Shown piece after piece: positions 1-8,868 of a stretch of 64,000 nucleotides of DNA. The stretch covers positions 62,001 to 126,000 of the forward strand of contig NZ_FNXY01000011.1 of NCBI RefSeq assembly GCF_900108855.1. Direction: 5' to 3'. The DNA comes from Dyadobacter koreensis (GTDB lineage Bacteria; Bacteroidota; Bacteroidia; Cytophagales; Spirosomataceae). Every line of letters starts with the position of its first letter. Positions within the stretch are counted from its first letter, which is position 1. The notes beneath the pieces are model-generated. The model ran no database searches, had not been told where the DNA came from, and worked only from the letters and a program-made list of their open reading frames with translations. Both the position numbers and the translations under genes were made by a program.

Positions 1-640
1 GATTTTTAAAATTTCTGACAGCGCAACTTTTCTGTTCCAATCATGATAGTCAAGCGTATTTTTAGTTTCTATCCCTTCGCCCTTTTAGTTCTTAGGCATC
101 CGATCAATTGGTGAAAGGTTTTACAGGACGTGTAATTTAGCATCAAGACAAATCAATTGAGAACCCGAATTTTCGGGATCAAATTTGCTTTAATCTTCGA
201 TTTTTTGGAAGAAATGGCAAATTATGTTCTGATTAGTTTGAAGTTGAAATGTTTATACACCAAGCCGTCAAAATGATATTAAAAAGATAGATAGGAAATC
301 TGCGGATGAAATTGATGCTTTTTTTGTTTGGGCCAAATAAGTTAGAAAGGATGATTGGATAAACTTTATACGCTAGCGTTAGGATAAAATTTTGTTTTTA
401 AATGCTTGAAAATAAAGACATGGCTTCTCAGCAAGGAGCCATTTTTTTGTGCCCAAAGTTTTGAAATGGGTAACGGTATGGTTTTTGTCTTAGTAGGCGG
501 GAGGTTTCATCTTCGAAACAAATCTTAACATTTAGTCTAATGTAAACTGAATCAACTAACCTGATTTTACTCACCTGCCACTTATGAACAAATCTCAACG
601 ATGCCATGAAGCATGTCGCCCCGGGCGCGTGTTCCTGACC
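1..640. other. AT-rich non-coding region upstream of the SusC gene
   Basis: No convincing gene is visible: all three forward frames are closed near the left edge and only very short ATG frames (23 codons or fewer) occur. The one clear element is the terminator at 420-449. The stretch after it should hold the promoter of the SusC/SusD operon, but I could not find a perfect TAnnTTTG -7 box there. Confidence 0.6.
420..449 (+). terminator. Rho-independent terminator without a visible upstream gene
   Basis: Arms 420-428 (ATGGCTTCT) and 434-442 (AGGAGCCAT) pair with one mismatch around a 5-nt loop and run into a T7 tract on the plus strand. No ORF ends close upstream, so it terminates either a long 3' UTR of a gene beyond the left edge or a non-coding transcript. 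Confidence 0.7.
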
Positions 641-3600
641 ATGAAAAAAGTGTTACCCGTTATCTGTCTTCTTCTTTTTTACGCTCAAAACTTAACAGCA
701 CAGGTAACGTCGCCAAAGCCAGATTCTTTGCCTGCCTTGCAGCGGGATTCCATCAAAAACCAGCCATTAAAAAGTGATCCTGTTTCGACATCAGCAATCA
801 GGGATACGCTTGTAAAACCAGTCCTTAAAACTGATTCCATTCCCGCGGTTCGTCAAAATTTCGATCCGCTTTCAAAACCTGCTACCAAAATTGATACCGT
901 TGCGAAGCCAGCAGGAGTTACAGATTCTTTATCCAAACCAGTCGGAAAAGCCGATACACTGAATAAGCCCTTAAAACAAGCGGATAGCCTTTCTATTCCT
1001 GGGGAAGTAAAAGATCCAGCCGTTGAAAAAGTTGCTTCGGGGGCTGCGGTTGATAGTTTGGCCGGGCCAGGAGCCAGAGCCGTAAAAGGTCGGGTAACAG
1101 ACGAAGCAGGTGAAGGTTTGCCCGGCGTCAGTGTCTTGGTGAAAAATACAAAAATCCAGACTGTTACCACTCCTGATGGGCTTTTTGATATTAAAGTACC
1201 AAGTGAAAAATCGATTTTAGTATTTAGTTACGTAGGTTTTACAACACAGGAAAGAATTGTTAAAAGGCAGACCAACTTTGCGATCTCAATGAACCCGGAA
1301 GCTAAGGCTTTAAAGGAAGTGGTCGTGGTGGGTTACGGGACGCAAAGCAAGCGGGATTTGGCTAGCTCGACCTCAAGGGTTGCTGCTCAGGAAATAAAAA
1401 GCGCGGTTGTCAATACACTGGATCAGGCTTTGCAGGGCCGGGCAACAGGGGTTCAGGTGACTCAATCTTCCGGCGAACCGGGCGCGTCTACTGTTGTGCG
1501 TATTCGTGGAAATAACTCTTTAAGCGGCAATAATGAACCGTTGTACGTAATCGATGGATTTCCAATGCCCCCATATCGCGAAGCAAGTGCAAACTTTACC
1601 GGTGCCTATGAACAGAACGGGTTGTATGGAATTAATCCGAATGACATTGAAAGTATGGAAGTGCTGAAAGACGCTTCCGCAACAGCGATTTATGGGTCCC
1701 GCGGTGCCAATGGCGTTGTTCTGATCACCACAAAAGCCGGGAAGAGGGGAGCGGGGAGAGTGGAACTTGTAAACAAAACTTCGTTCGGATCAATTTCAAA
1801 ACCGATCAGGATGATGAACGGAAGACAGTATGCCGAAGTGATAAATGAGTCATATCGGATCACTGAACGCCCGGAACCGTTCAAAAATCTGGATAGCGCT
1901 TTCACAAATACTGACTGGATAGGAGCGATTACGCAGCCAAGTTTTCGACAGGATGTTACGTTAAGTGTTTCAGGTGGAAGTCAGAAATCGTCGTATTATG
2001 TTTCGGGAAATTACTTATCCGAAAAAGGAACACTCATCAACTCGGATAATAACCGGGCGAGTCTGCGCGTGAATCTGAACAATGAAGTGACCAACTGGTA
2101 TACCCTAAAGGGCCAATTATCTCTGGTTCGTCAGAAATCAAATCGTGCCCTGACGACTGGTCATGCATGGCCGAACTCTGGCGGGCTGATGGATGGATTG
2201 CGGGCAGCACCGATCCTGGACCTTAATTATCTGGGAAACAATGCTCTTGGTGTCCCCGGATTTGTCGGCACTTATTTTGCCAATCCATACAATGAATTGA
2301 AGTCAAAAACAGATATTTCTAAAAACGATTATGTGATCGCCAACATGGAAAACTGGTTTAAAATAGTCAATGGTTTACAACTTGTCGTGAGCCTTGGAAC
2401 AAACCAGAATTTAACACGCCGGAATGTCTTTATGCCTCCGACTACCGCAGAAGGCCGCGTAGTAAATGGCAGCGGAAGCAATTCAACGTCCAACACATAC
2501 AGCTATAATGTCAACGCATATTTCCTTTACGAAAACACTTTCAATAAAGATCACTACCTGAATGCGACACTTGGCGCCGAATATAACGATCAAACCGTTG
2601 AGTTTTTGAATACCGTTTCCAGCGGATATGATGTTCCATTTTTTGGAATTGATAATATAGGAACAGCGCACAATCAAAGTATCAGCTCTTACAAAGAAGG
2701 GCGAAGATTGCAATCCGGATTTTTTAGGGGGAATTATTCATTTAAAGGAAGATATGTCCTGAATACATCGATCCGGATGGATGGTGCGTCTCCATTTGCC
2801 GCAAATAAAAAATACGGAATTTTTCCTGCCGTTGCGCTGGCCTGGAACATCGATCAGGAGCCTTTTATGAAAAATGTAAAAGCGATTTCGAATTCAAAAA
2901 TTCGCGCATCTTTTGGTGAAACAGGTAGCCAGGCGATTAGTCCTTATTCATCACTTGCCCAGTTTTGGAGCGGGTTTTACGAAATGGGAAATGACGGAAC
3001 GATTGCCACAAGCCTTTATCCGACTTCAATCGGAAATCCAAATCTGTCCTGGGAAAGAACACGCCAGCTGAATATAGGTTTTGATTTTAATACTGCAAAT
3101 GACCGTCTGGTTGTAAGTTTTGATTATTACAATAAAAAAACGATGGATCTGCTGCAATATCGTGTAGTGCCATCGCAATCCGGCGTGACGAGCATTATTG
3201 ACAATTACGGAAATATGCGCAACAAAGGTGTTGAATTAACCTTGCAGGCAAATTTGGTGAGAAGAAAAAATGTACAGTTTTCAACCCGTTTTAATATCTC
3301 GAGAAATGTGAACACACTGATCGATTTGGGAGATAAGAAGACTCCGGATTATGTAGCAATCAATGGCAACCTGCTGGGAGGTATCTCCGGAATTTTGACT
3401 CCGGGTCAGGAAGTTGGGCAGTTTTTTGGATATAAAATCATAGGCCTGGCGCAGAAATCGGATTTTAATGCGGAAGGAGAACCAACTTATCCTTACGCAA
3501 GCTTATCGACGGAAATCCCCGGGACCTGGAAATATCAGGACACCGACGGAAATGGTATAATCAATGCAGATGACCGTCAGATTTTAGGAAAGTCAAATCC

Positions 3601-4105
3601 TGATTTTACCTTCGGATGGACAAACGATTTTGCCTGGAAAGGTTTTTCTGTAAATGCTTTTTTCACTGGTTCTGTGGGTAATGATGTATTAAACCTGACG
3701 CGTTTTTATCTGAATAATGGTATTGTCAATTATTCGGGAATTGCTTTCAATCAGTCAGAAGAATGGTATGAGAAGCGCTGGACGGAAGCGAATCAGCATA
3801 ACGATCCATTGTATCCGAGCACTCAGCGTGGACTTAGCTCGGCTGATATTAATTCGACAATGCTGGAAGACGGAAGTTTTATCCGTTTGAAAACACTGAC
3901 GCTTTCCTATACATTTCCAAAACTTGGAGTAATCCAGAATCCGCGGTTATTCGTGACAGGTACTAATATCGCCACTTTTACAAAGTATAAAGGTTTTGAT
4001 CCGGAAGTCAGTTCATTCAACCAATCGCTCCTTCAGCAGGGAATTGATTACGGTGCATATCCGGCGCAACGTTCGTACACAATTGGTTTTTCATGTAATT
4101 TTTAA
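641..4105 (+). CDS. SusC/RagA-family TonB-linked outer membrane receptor
   Basis: TonB-dependent transporter expected to take up an oligosaccharide or other large nutrient through the outer membrane with its SusD partner. I start at the ATG at 641, which gives a typical signal peptide (MKKVLPVICLLLFYAQ, ending LTAQ); the open frame extends 19 codons further upstream to 584 without signal character. The 1154-residue protein has a repeat-rich linker (about residues 22-147), a carboxypeptidase-regulatory-like domain (GRVTDE to YVGF), the SusC signature VVVGYGTQSKRDL, a plug domain with YVIDGFP and SMEVLKDASATAIYGSRGANGVV, and a beta-barrel ending in the aromatic C-terminus SCNF. No STN domain is seen, so direct anti-sigma signalling is not suggested. 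SusD follows immediately. The long N-terminal linker is unusual. Substrate cannot be told from sequence. Confidence 0.93.
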   Translation: MKKVLPVICLLLFYAQNLTAQVTSPKPDSLPALQRDSIKNQPLKSDPVSTSAIRDTLVKPVLKTDSIPAVRQNFDPLSKPATKIDTVAKPAGVTDSLSKPVGKADTLNKPLKQADSLSIPGEVKDPAVEKVASGAAVDSLAGPGARAVKGRVTDEAGEGLPGVSVLVKNTKIQTVTTPDGLFDIKVPSEKSILVFSYVGFTTQERIVKRQTNFAISMNPEAKALKEVVVVGYGTQSKRDLASSTSRVAAQEIKSAVVNTLDQALQGRATGVQVTQSSGEPGASTVVRIRGNNSLSGNNEPLYVIDGFPMPPYREASANFTGAYEQNGLYGINPNDIESMEVLKDASATAIYGSRGANGVVLITTKAGKRGAGRVELVNKTSFGSISKPIRMMNGRQYAEVINESYRITERPEPFKNLDSAFTNTDWIGAITQPSFRQDVTLSVSGGSQKSSYYVSGNYLSEKGTLINSDNNRASLRVNLNNEVTNWYTLKGQLSLVRQKSNRALTTGHAWPNSGGLMDGLRAAPILDLNYLGNNALGVPGFVGTYFANPYNELKSKTDISKNDYVIANMENWFKIVNGLQLVVSLGTNQNLTRRNVFMPPTTAEGRVVNGSGSNSTSNTYSYNVNAYFLYENTFNKDHYLNATLGAEYNDQTVEFLNTVSSGYDVPFFGIDNIGTAHNQSISSYKEGRRLQSGFFRGNYSFKGRYVLNTSIRMDGASPFAANKKYGIFPAVALAWNIDQEPFMKNVKAISNSKIRASFGETGSQAISPYSSLAQFWSGFYEMGNDGTIATSLYPTSIGNPNLSWERTRQLNIGFDFNTANDRLVVSFDYYNKKTMDLLQYRVVPSQSGVTSIIDNYGNMRNKGVELTLQANLVRRKNVQFSTRFNISRNVNTLIDLGDKKTPDYVAINGNLLGGISGILTPGQEVGQFFGYKIIGLAQKSDFNAEGEPTYPYASLSTEIPGTWKYQDTDGNGIINADDRQILGKSNPDFTFGWTNDFAWKGFSVNAFFTGSVGNDVLNLTRFYLNNGIVNYSGIAFNQSEEWYEKRWTEANQHNDPLYPSTQRGLSSADINSTMLEDGSFIRLKTLTLSYTFPKLGVIQNPRLFVTGTNIATFTKYKGFDPEVSSFNQSLLQQGIDYGAYPAQRSYTIGFSCNF
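800..1012 (+). repeat. Degenerate decapeptide repeats in the SusC N-terminal linker
   Basis: The translated stretch holds about seven imperfect units of 9-11 residues built on (T/A/R)-D-(S/T)-(L/I/V)-x-K-P, for example RDTLVKPVLK, TDSLSKPVGK and ADTLNKPLKQ. It lies between the signal peptide and the carboxypeptidase-regulatory domain, so it should be a periplasmic, Pro/Lys-rich flexible linker. The DNA copies have diverged, so it reads as an old protein repeat rather than a recent tandem duplication. Confidence 0.7.
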
Positions 4106-4159
4106 TTGAAATCCAGAAAAAAATTGAAATATCTCAGTCTCAATTTGATTACACAAAAT

Positions 4160-5746
4160 ATGAAACTTAAAATATATTTTTCTGCAATGCTATTGTTGGC
4201 ACTTGGCTTGCAGTCTTGCAAAGATTCCCTGGATGAAGTACCGTATTCTTCTTTAAATCAGGATCAGGTATTTTCGGATGAAGAAGGATTGAAAAAGGCG
4301 ACGCTTGGTATTTATCAAAGTTATACTGCTGCAAATTACAGTGATATTGTTAATCGCTTTATCCTCAGTGAGGCGGGGCACCGCTATTCTACTGCGGGAA
4401 TTTTTGGTGCAGGTGCTGATCCTTTTTACCGTTTTGGACATTTGCCGAAAGAAGACGCATTTAATTCGGTTTGGGGAAGGTTTTACAAAACGATTTTTCG
4501 GGCAAATTCGGTAATTGAAAATGCGAATAAGGCTGTTGAAAATACTGAAATTGCAAATATTTATATCGCCGAAGCGAGGTTTTTGAGAGCCTATGCATAT
4601 TTCAACCTGGTGCGTTATTTCGGTGGTGTTCCTTTGATCAAAAATGCAATCACGTCGCTGGAACAATCTGATCTGATCTATGCGCCGGCATCGAGCGTTG
4701 AGGAAACATATGCATTTATTATTGAGGATATGACATTCGCAGAGGCAAATTTACCGGATAACTGGACTGCCTCGGACGTTGGGAGAGTTTCTGCCGGAAC
4801 TGTGAAAGCAACACTTGGAAAGGTATATCTTCATATGGCTGGAAAGCCTTTAAGCAAAACCGAATATTTTCAACGAGCAGCAGATAAACTGGCAGAAGTT
4901 GTAGGAACTGCCAATGAGGCAAAATATAACTTTGCTCTGCTGGATAGTTTTGCGGACGTGTTTTCAATCAATAATGAGCGCAATCAGGAGATTGTTTTAT
5001 CTTTTGGATATTTTGCCAACGAATCAAATCCGAATGGAAATTTCTTCCCGTTTTTTCTGTTTCCGCAAGGTCTGCAAAACGGAGATGAGCAGACAACTTA
5101 TGGCTTGACATATAGTTTTTACCAGCTGTTTGGTAAAGGAGATACCAGAAGAGATTTTACGCTAGTCGATCGATACCAGTATAAGGGAAGTCCAAATTTT
5201 GCCGCATCCGCGGGTGATAGTGTTATTTACGATTCTACTGTGAATGTCTACCGAAATAAAAAAACAGGTATTTACATGGGTGATACGACTACCGGCTACG
5301 GAATTGCTTATGGAAAGCTGGCCAGAGTTCCGCGTATTGCCGGCTCGCCAGCACAAGGCTATAATTCCGATCTGATTGAAATGCGTTTTTCAGATGTGTT
5401 GTTATGTTACGCCGAAGCGTTGAACGAGGCCGGAAAATCTGCCAGTGCGTTGCCGGTACTGAATCGTGTCAGAGAGCGGGCAAAAGCGGCTGCATCCAGG
5501 GCGACAACTGTTGCAGACCTTCGTGCTGCCATCCGTACGGAAAGAAGATTGGAGTTGACAGGTGAATTTACAACCGTATTTGATATTCGCAGGTGGGGAA
5601 CGTTAAAGGAGGAAATTGCTGCGATTACGCCTGATCAGATCGTGGGAGCAAAGCTGACACCTTACGATCCAAAGTTTGAAATATACCCGATTCCACAGCC
5701 GCAGCTGGATATTAATCCCAATTTGAAGCAGAATACCGGTTGGTAA
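4160..5746 (+). CDS. SusD/RagB-family surface nutrient-binding lipoprotein
   Basis: Substrate-binding lid partner of the preceding SusC protein, lipid-anchored on the outer membrane and exposed at the surface. The ATG at 4160 gives a lipoprotein signal peptide with lipobox LQSC and Cys20; the frame is open from a TTG at 4106, directly after the SusC stop, but that start would bury the signal. The 528-residue protein has the family features: an N-terminal SusD-like part (DEVPYSSLNQDQVFSDEEGLKKA), TPR-like helices (YIAEARFLRAYAYFNLVRYFGGVPLI) and the C-terminal SusD/RagB domain (LIEMRFSDVLLCYAEALNEAG, then RTERRLELTGE). Co-transcribed with the SusC gene. No glycoside hydrolase is next to the pair, so no polysaccharide target can be proposed. 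Confidence 0.93.
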   Translation: MKLKIYFSAMLLLALGLQSCKDSLDEVPYSSLNQDQVFSDEEGLKKATLGIYQSYTAANYSDIVNRFILSEAGHRYSTAGIFGAGADPFYRFGHLPKEDAFNSVWGRFYKTIFRANSVIENANKAVENTEIANIYIAEARFLRAYAYFNLVRYFGGVPLIKNAITSLEQSDLIYAPASSVEETYAFIIEDMTFAEANLPDNWTASDVGRVSAGTVKATLGKVYLHMAGKPLSKTEYFQRAADKLAEVVGTANEAKYNFALLDSFADVFSINNERNQEIVLSFGYFANESNPNGNFFPFFLFPQGLQNGDEQTTYGLTYSFYQLFGKGDTRRDFTLVDRYQYKGSPNFAASAGDSVIYDSTVNVYRNKKTGIYMGDTTTGYGIAYGKLARVPRIAGSPAQGYNSDLIEMRFSDVLLCYAEALNEAGKSASALPVLNRVRERAKAAASRATTVADLRAAIRTERRLELTGEFTTVFDIRRWGTLKEEIAAITPDQIVGAKLTPYDPKFEIYPIPQPQLDINPNLKQNTGW

Positions 5747-5824
5747 AAATTGGATCAAAACGAGGCATGGTTATTTTAAAGTTAACCTTAAATAATTATT
5801 GCATCTTATTTAACTAGATATAAC

Positions 5825-6112
5825 ATGAAACAGACCATAAATCCAGGTGAAACAGAAGAAGAAACCGTCGTGAGCCAGGGACACCAATATCCGGATCCGA
5901 TTAGTCCGCCTGAAACACCGCCTTTTGATCCAAGACCTGAGTATCCAAACCCTGAAATTCCTCAGGAGACGCCACCTTGGGAAAAAGAGCCTGAAACACC
6001 ACCCGTTCAACCTGAACCCGAGCTTCCGGCTGTAAGCCCGGACGCTCCTGAGATCACGCCGGAACCACTTCCGGGTAACGAGCCGGATGAACCACTGCAG
6101 GGATTGTCGTAA
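5825..6112 (+). CDS. Small proline/glutamate-rich protein of unknown function
   Basis: A 95-residue protein with 27 prolines (28 percent) and many glutamates, built from repeated P-E-x-P-P and P-x-P motifs such as PETPP, QETPP and EPETPP. No signal peptide, membrane segment or cysteine is visible, so it is predicted to be cytoplasmic, acidic and disordered. It follows the SusD gene by 78 bp on the same strand and is closed by a strong palindromic terminator beginning at its stop codon, which supports a real transcription unit. An antisense ORF of similar length covers the same DNA, but its Arg/Trp/Phe composition is what antisense reading of CCN codons gives. I do not recognise a family. Confidence 0.65.
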   Translation: MKQTINPGETEEETVVSQGHQYPDPISPPETPPFDPRPEYPNPEIPQETPPWEKEPETPPVQPEPELPAVSPDAPEITPEPLPGNEPDEPLQGLS

Positions 6113-6170
6113 ACTGGATAAAAATAAAGGAGCCAATTATATAAATTGACTCCTTTATTTTTATCCAGTT
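6112..6170. terminator. 59-bp palindrome, bidirectional terminator
   Basis: The sequence from the last base of the proline-rich gene to just short of the convergent gene is a near-perfect palindrome centred on 6141, with arms beginning AACTGGATAAAAATAAAGG and mainly one mismatched pair. The A/T-rich outer arms provide the U-tract in both directions, so it can end both transcripts. Confidence 0.85.
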
Positions 6171-6174
6171 TTTT

Positions 6175-6447
6175 CTATTGTAAAATCGCAACGGGCACTT
6201 TCAAAATGTTCTGGTCCTTAAAGGACGATTTTGGAAATTTCTTAGTTACAAGATTAACGAACTGGTTGTCTCTCGCCTCTGCGGAGTCATAAACCCAAAT
6301 TCCTACTTTGTTTTCGTTGGAATAGAATGTGATAAGATACTTTCCCGCTTCGCCATCCGCTGGCTCTTCCTGCGATTTAATAAAATAGTCTACACGGTCA
6401 ATGTTGAAAGCGAAATTCTGGCCTTCAAGGTGAAAAAAATTCGCCAT
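6175..6447 (-). CDS. Small hypothetical protein, unknown function
   Basis: A 90-residue protein that I do not recognise. It has no signal peptide or membrane segment and its pattern of alternating hydrophobic residues (KYLITFYSNENKVGIWVYDS) suggests a small beta-rich cytoplasmic fold. The ATG at 6447 is preceded by A/T-rich DNA as is usual here. It is convergent with the proline-rich gene and shares its palindromic terminator. The long non-coding stretch upstream separates it from a divergent gene of unknown function. Confidence 0.65.
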   Translation of the reverse strand: MANFFHLEGQNFAFNIDRVDYFIKSQEEPADGEAGKYLITFYSNENKVGIWVYDSAEARDNQFVNLVTKKFPKSSFKDQNILKVPVAILQ

Positions 6448-6857
6448 AGCTTTTTGTTAATTGGATTTTTGTTGATTATCAGAAATATCTTAAACAAAGC
6501 TGATTCCTGTGATGTGAAGGCAAGAATATTGAAATGGCTAGATGTGTTAAGTAGTCAGATCGAATTTGAATAAGCCATTAACTCAAATATACATTTTTTA
6601 TTCACAGGAATGGCTATGTTTTGACTTTTTAAATTAACAATTATAATAAATGACCCAGATTACTCCATTCGGTTGTAGATATTCTTTATTCCGAAAGTAT
6701 TTAATAGTTTTTGGAATATTTTGATAATCACTACATTACTTTTGGTATAGTTTTACGTATTATAAATAGACATTTTTACTTCCAGGTTCGAACTGAAGTA
6801 TAGAATTAAGTTTGTAAAATTATAGAATAAATTGTGGCATTTTTGTCGCTATACAAT
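6448..6857. other. Divergent intergenic region, 410 bp
   Basis: AT-rich DNA between two divergent genes of unknown function. The plus-strand -7 box TACTTTTG lies at 6737-6744, with TTG at 6711-6713 as a possible -33 element 23 bp upstream. A T-loop-like GGTTCGAA at 6784 has no tRNA around it. Nothing else is recognisable. Confidence 0.5.
6711..6744 (+). promoter_or_regulatory. Putative Bacteroidota-type promoter (TTG-N23-TACTTTTG)
   Basis: A perfect TAnnTTTG -7 box at 6737-6744 with TTG at 6711-6713. It would start transcription near 6750 and give a leader of about 110 nt for the gene at 6858. Confidence 0.4.
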
Positions 6858-7382
6858 ATGGACAAAGACCAGAAGAAAATTAAATACCAGGAACTGTTTC
6901 TGTCGGAACTCAGAAATAGTAAATTTGGTGAGAAAAGAATTGAGGATGCGCTAAGGGAAATGGAAACGAAGTCTAATATGGAACGATTAACGAAAGCGCT
7001 GAAAAATATCTGGAAAAAGTCGGATGAAAATGTAAAGGAACTTGGGACCGCATTTCCAGTTGCCCAGCTCAAAACAGCACCCTCCGAAGTCCCGACAGAA
7101 GAGGAAAGGGAAATTAAAGTAAATTTAGATTCTCGAAAACGCAAGTCGGAGGATAGCAACATGGAAAAGAGACGCCAGGACATCAGCGATCTTAAAAATT
7201 TGAAAGTGCTGTCTTACGATCACCTTGTTGAGTTAGTCGATGATCTGAATATTGAAGAAGTAACCGAGATTTTGACATCAGTTGCAGGTGAAGAAAAAAA
7301 TAACCAGCAGTATTTGACCAGGCTTGCTGAAAAACTCTTGAAGGGCCGCGATTCAAAAAAAGTGCCGGATTCGAAACCCTGA
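6858..7382 (+). CDS. Charged helical protein of unknown function
   Basis: A 174-residue protein from the ATG at 6858 (a GTG at 6834 in the same frame would add eight residues). It is rich in Lys and Glu. An N-terminal helical part (about residues 1-65) is followed by a disordered charged linker (about 65-110), then a C-terminal helical segment with LKVLSYDHLVELVDDLNIEEVTEIL. No signal peptide or membrane helix is seen. I do not recognise the family. It converges on rarA with a 35-bp gap that has a T-run but no clear hairpin. The C-terminal half looks like a compact helical protein-interaction module, but that is only an impression. Confidence 0.65.
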   Translation: MDKDQKKIKYQELFLSELRNSKFGEKRIEDALREMETKSNMERLTKALKNIWKKSDENVKELGTAFPVAQLKTAPSEVPTEEEREIKVNLDSRKRKSEDSNMEKRRQDISDLKNLKVLSYDHLVELVDDLNIEEVTEILTSVAGEEKNNQQYLTRLAEKLLKGRDSKKVPDSKP

Positions 7383-7417
7383 GCAGATTCAAATCCAGAC
7401 AACCTTTTTTTTAATAA

Positions 7418-8692
7418 TCAATACCCATACCAGTCGGTCCACCATTGCTGAAGTTTCCGGCGGATTTCTTCTTCACGGGCATTGTTCCCAGGCTCAAATA
7501 ATTTAGTACCTTTCAGTTCATCAGGCAAAAAATTCTGTTTCGCAAAATTGCCTTCGAAGTCGTGGGAATATTTGTATTCTTTTCCATAACCAATTTGCTT
7601 CATTAATTTTGTTGGCGCGTTTCGCAAATGCAGCGGAACAGGTAAGTGAGCTGTATTTTTCGCAGCTTCCATGGCATCTGCAATAGCGAGATAACTTGCG
7701 TTACTTTTTGGAGAAGTGGCCAGGTAAATCGCAACTTGCGACAAAATAATTCTGCATTCAGGATATCCGATTACGTTTACAGCCTGCATACAAGCATTCG
7801 CCATGATCATGGCTGTTGGGTTTGCGTTGCCAATATCTTCGGAAGCCATGATTAACATTCTTCTCGCAATAAACGACGGATCTTCTCCGGCAACGATCAT
7901 TCTGGCCATCCAGTAAACAGCACCATTGGGGTCACTGCCACGTAAAGATTTAATGAAAGCAGAAATAATATCATAGTGCTGCTCTCCGGATTTGTCATAA
8001 CGCGCAATATTCTGCTGAGCCACTTCGGTTACCCATTCGTCGGTAATCTCAATTTCGTTAACATCACCTTTTCCAAGGACGACAAGTTCCAGCAAGTTTA
8101 AAAGTTTTCGTCCATCACCACCCGAAAGTCTGAGTAAAGCGTCGTATGATTGGAATGTTATCTTTTTTTGTTTGAGCCAGTCATCTTTTTCGAGCGCACG
8201 ATTAATGATTGCTTTTAATTCAACCTCACCAAATCCTTCAAGTATATAAACCTGACAACGCGATAACAAAGCCGAATTTATTTCGAACGAAGGATTTTCA
8301 GTCGTAGCACCTATTAGCGTCACCTGGCCTTTTTCTACGGCTCCAAGTAAAGCGTCCTGCTGATTTTTATTATAACGATGTATCTCGTCGATAAACAAGA
8401 TCGGAGGAAATAAACCCGAGGGACGGGCCAGGACTTCACGCAATTCCTTGACCCCGGAATTAATAGCACTGAGATTATAAAATTGCCGCTTTGTGGCATC
8501 CGATAACAAAAGAGCCAGCGTCGTTTTGCCTACTCCCGGAGGACCCCAAAAAATCATTGAAGGAATTGTATTCTGTAAAATTGCCCTCCTAAGAGGTCCG
8601 TTTTTGCCAAGTAATTTTTCTTGTCCTATATAATCATCGAGTATGCGCGGGCGCAACCGTTCGGCAAGAGGTGTGGCAATCGGTGATATCAT
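7418..8692 (-). CDS. rarA: Replication-associated recombination protein RarA (MgsA), AAA+ ATPase
   Basis: Clamp-loader-like AAA+ ATPase acting at stalled or gapped replication forks. The 424-residue length is normal. An N-terminal PLAERLRP motif is followed by Walker A GPPGVGKTT (residues 50-58), Walker B FIDEIHR (about 100-106), sensor 1 (GATTENPSFE) and an arginine-finger region (LLSRCQVY). The C-terminal half has the typical RarA oligomerisation motifs, including SLRGSDPNGAVYWMARM and ASEDIGNANP. It is transcribed alone, convergent with the unknown gene at 6858. The ATG at 8692 is the only start compatible with a complete N-terminus. Confidence 0.96.
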   Translation of the reverse strand: MISPIATPLAERLRPRILDDYIGQEKLLGKNGPLRRAILQNTIPSMIFWGPPGVGKTTLALLLSDATKRQFYNLSAINSGVKELREVLARPSGLFPPILFIDEIHRYNKNQQDALLGAVEKGQVTLIGATTENPSFEINSALLSRCQVYILEGFGEVELKAIINRALEKDDWLKQKKITFQSYDALLRLSGGDGRKLLNLLELVVLGKGDVNEIEITDEWVTEVAQQNIARYDKSGEQHYDIISAFIKSLRGSDPNGAVYWMARMIVAGEDPSFIARRMLIMASEDIGNANPTAMIMANACMQAVNVIGYPECRIILSQVAIYLATSPKSNASYLAIADAMEAAKNTAHLPVPLHLRNAPTKLMKQIGYGKEYKYSHDFEGNFAKQNFLPDELKGTKLFEPGNNAREEEIRRKLQQWWTDWYGY

Positions 8693-8816
8693 ATGTCGAG
8701 ATTATAATTTTTGTTGATGTAATTAATTAACAAAGCTTTATGATGATCGATTCAATTTACATCACAATAGGTATATAATTATTTGATTATCAATATTTTT
8801 ATCCTGAAAAATAAAA

Positions 8817-8845
8817 AAAAAGCGTAACATATTGTTACGCTTTTC
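8817..8845 (-). terminator. Terminator of the ECF sigma factor gene
   Basis: A perfect 12-bp stem (AAAAGCGTAACA / TGTTACGCTTTT) with a 3-nt loop. On the minus strand it is followed by a run of T, 24 bp past the sigma gene stop. Confidence 0.85.
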
Positions 8846-8868
8846 TACAATGTAAAAATATTTTCAGA

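Noticed and set aside
584..640. 19-codon N-terminal extension of the SusC protein
   Set aside because: It would place a charged, Cys-containing segment in front of a perfect signal peptide; the ATG at 641 is much more likely.
5810..6136. 108-residue antisense ORF over the proline-rich gene
   Set aside because: Its Trp/Arg/Phe-rich sequence is the antisense shadow of proline and glutamate codons, and it crosses the terminator palindrome.
6780..6800. T-loop-like GGTTCGAA suggesting a tRNA
   Set aside because: The T-stem is imperfect and no anticodon or acceptor stem can be folded around it; the surroundings are AT-rich promoter-like DNA.
6806..7183. 125-residue Ser/Phe-rich antisense ORF over the 6858 gene
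   Set aside because: Antisense reading of Lys/Glu codons gives Ser/Phe/Leu-rich frames such as this one; the sense frame has normal protein composition.
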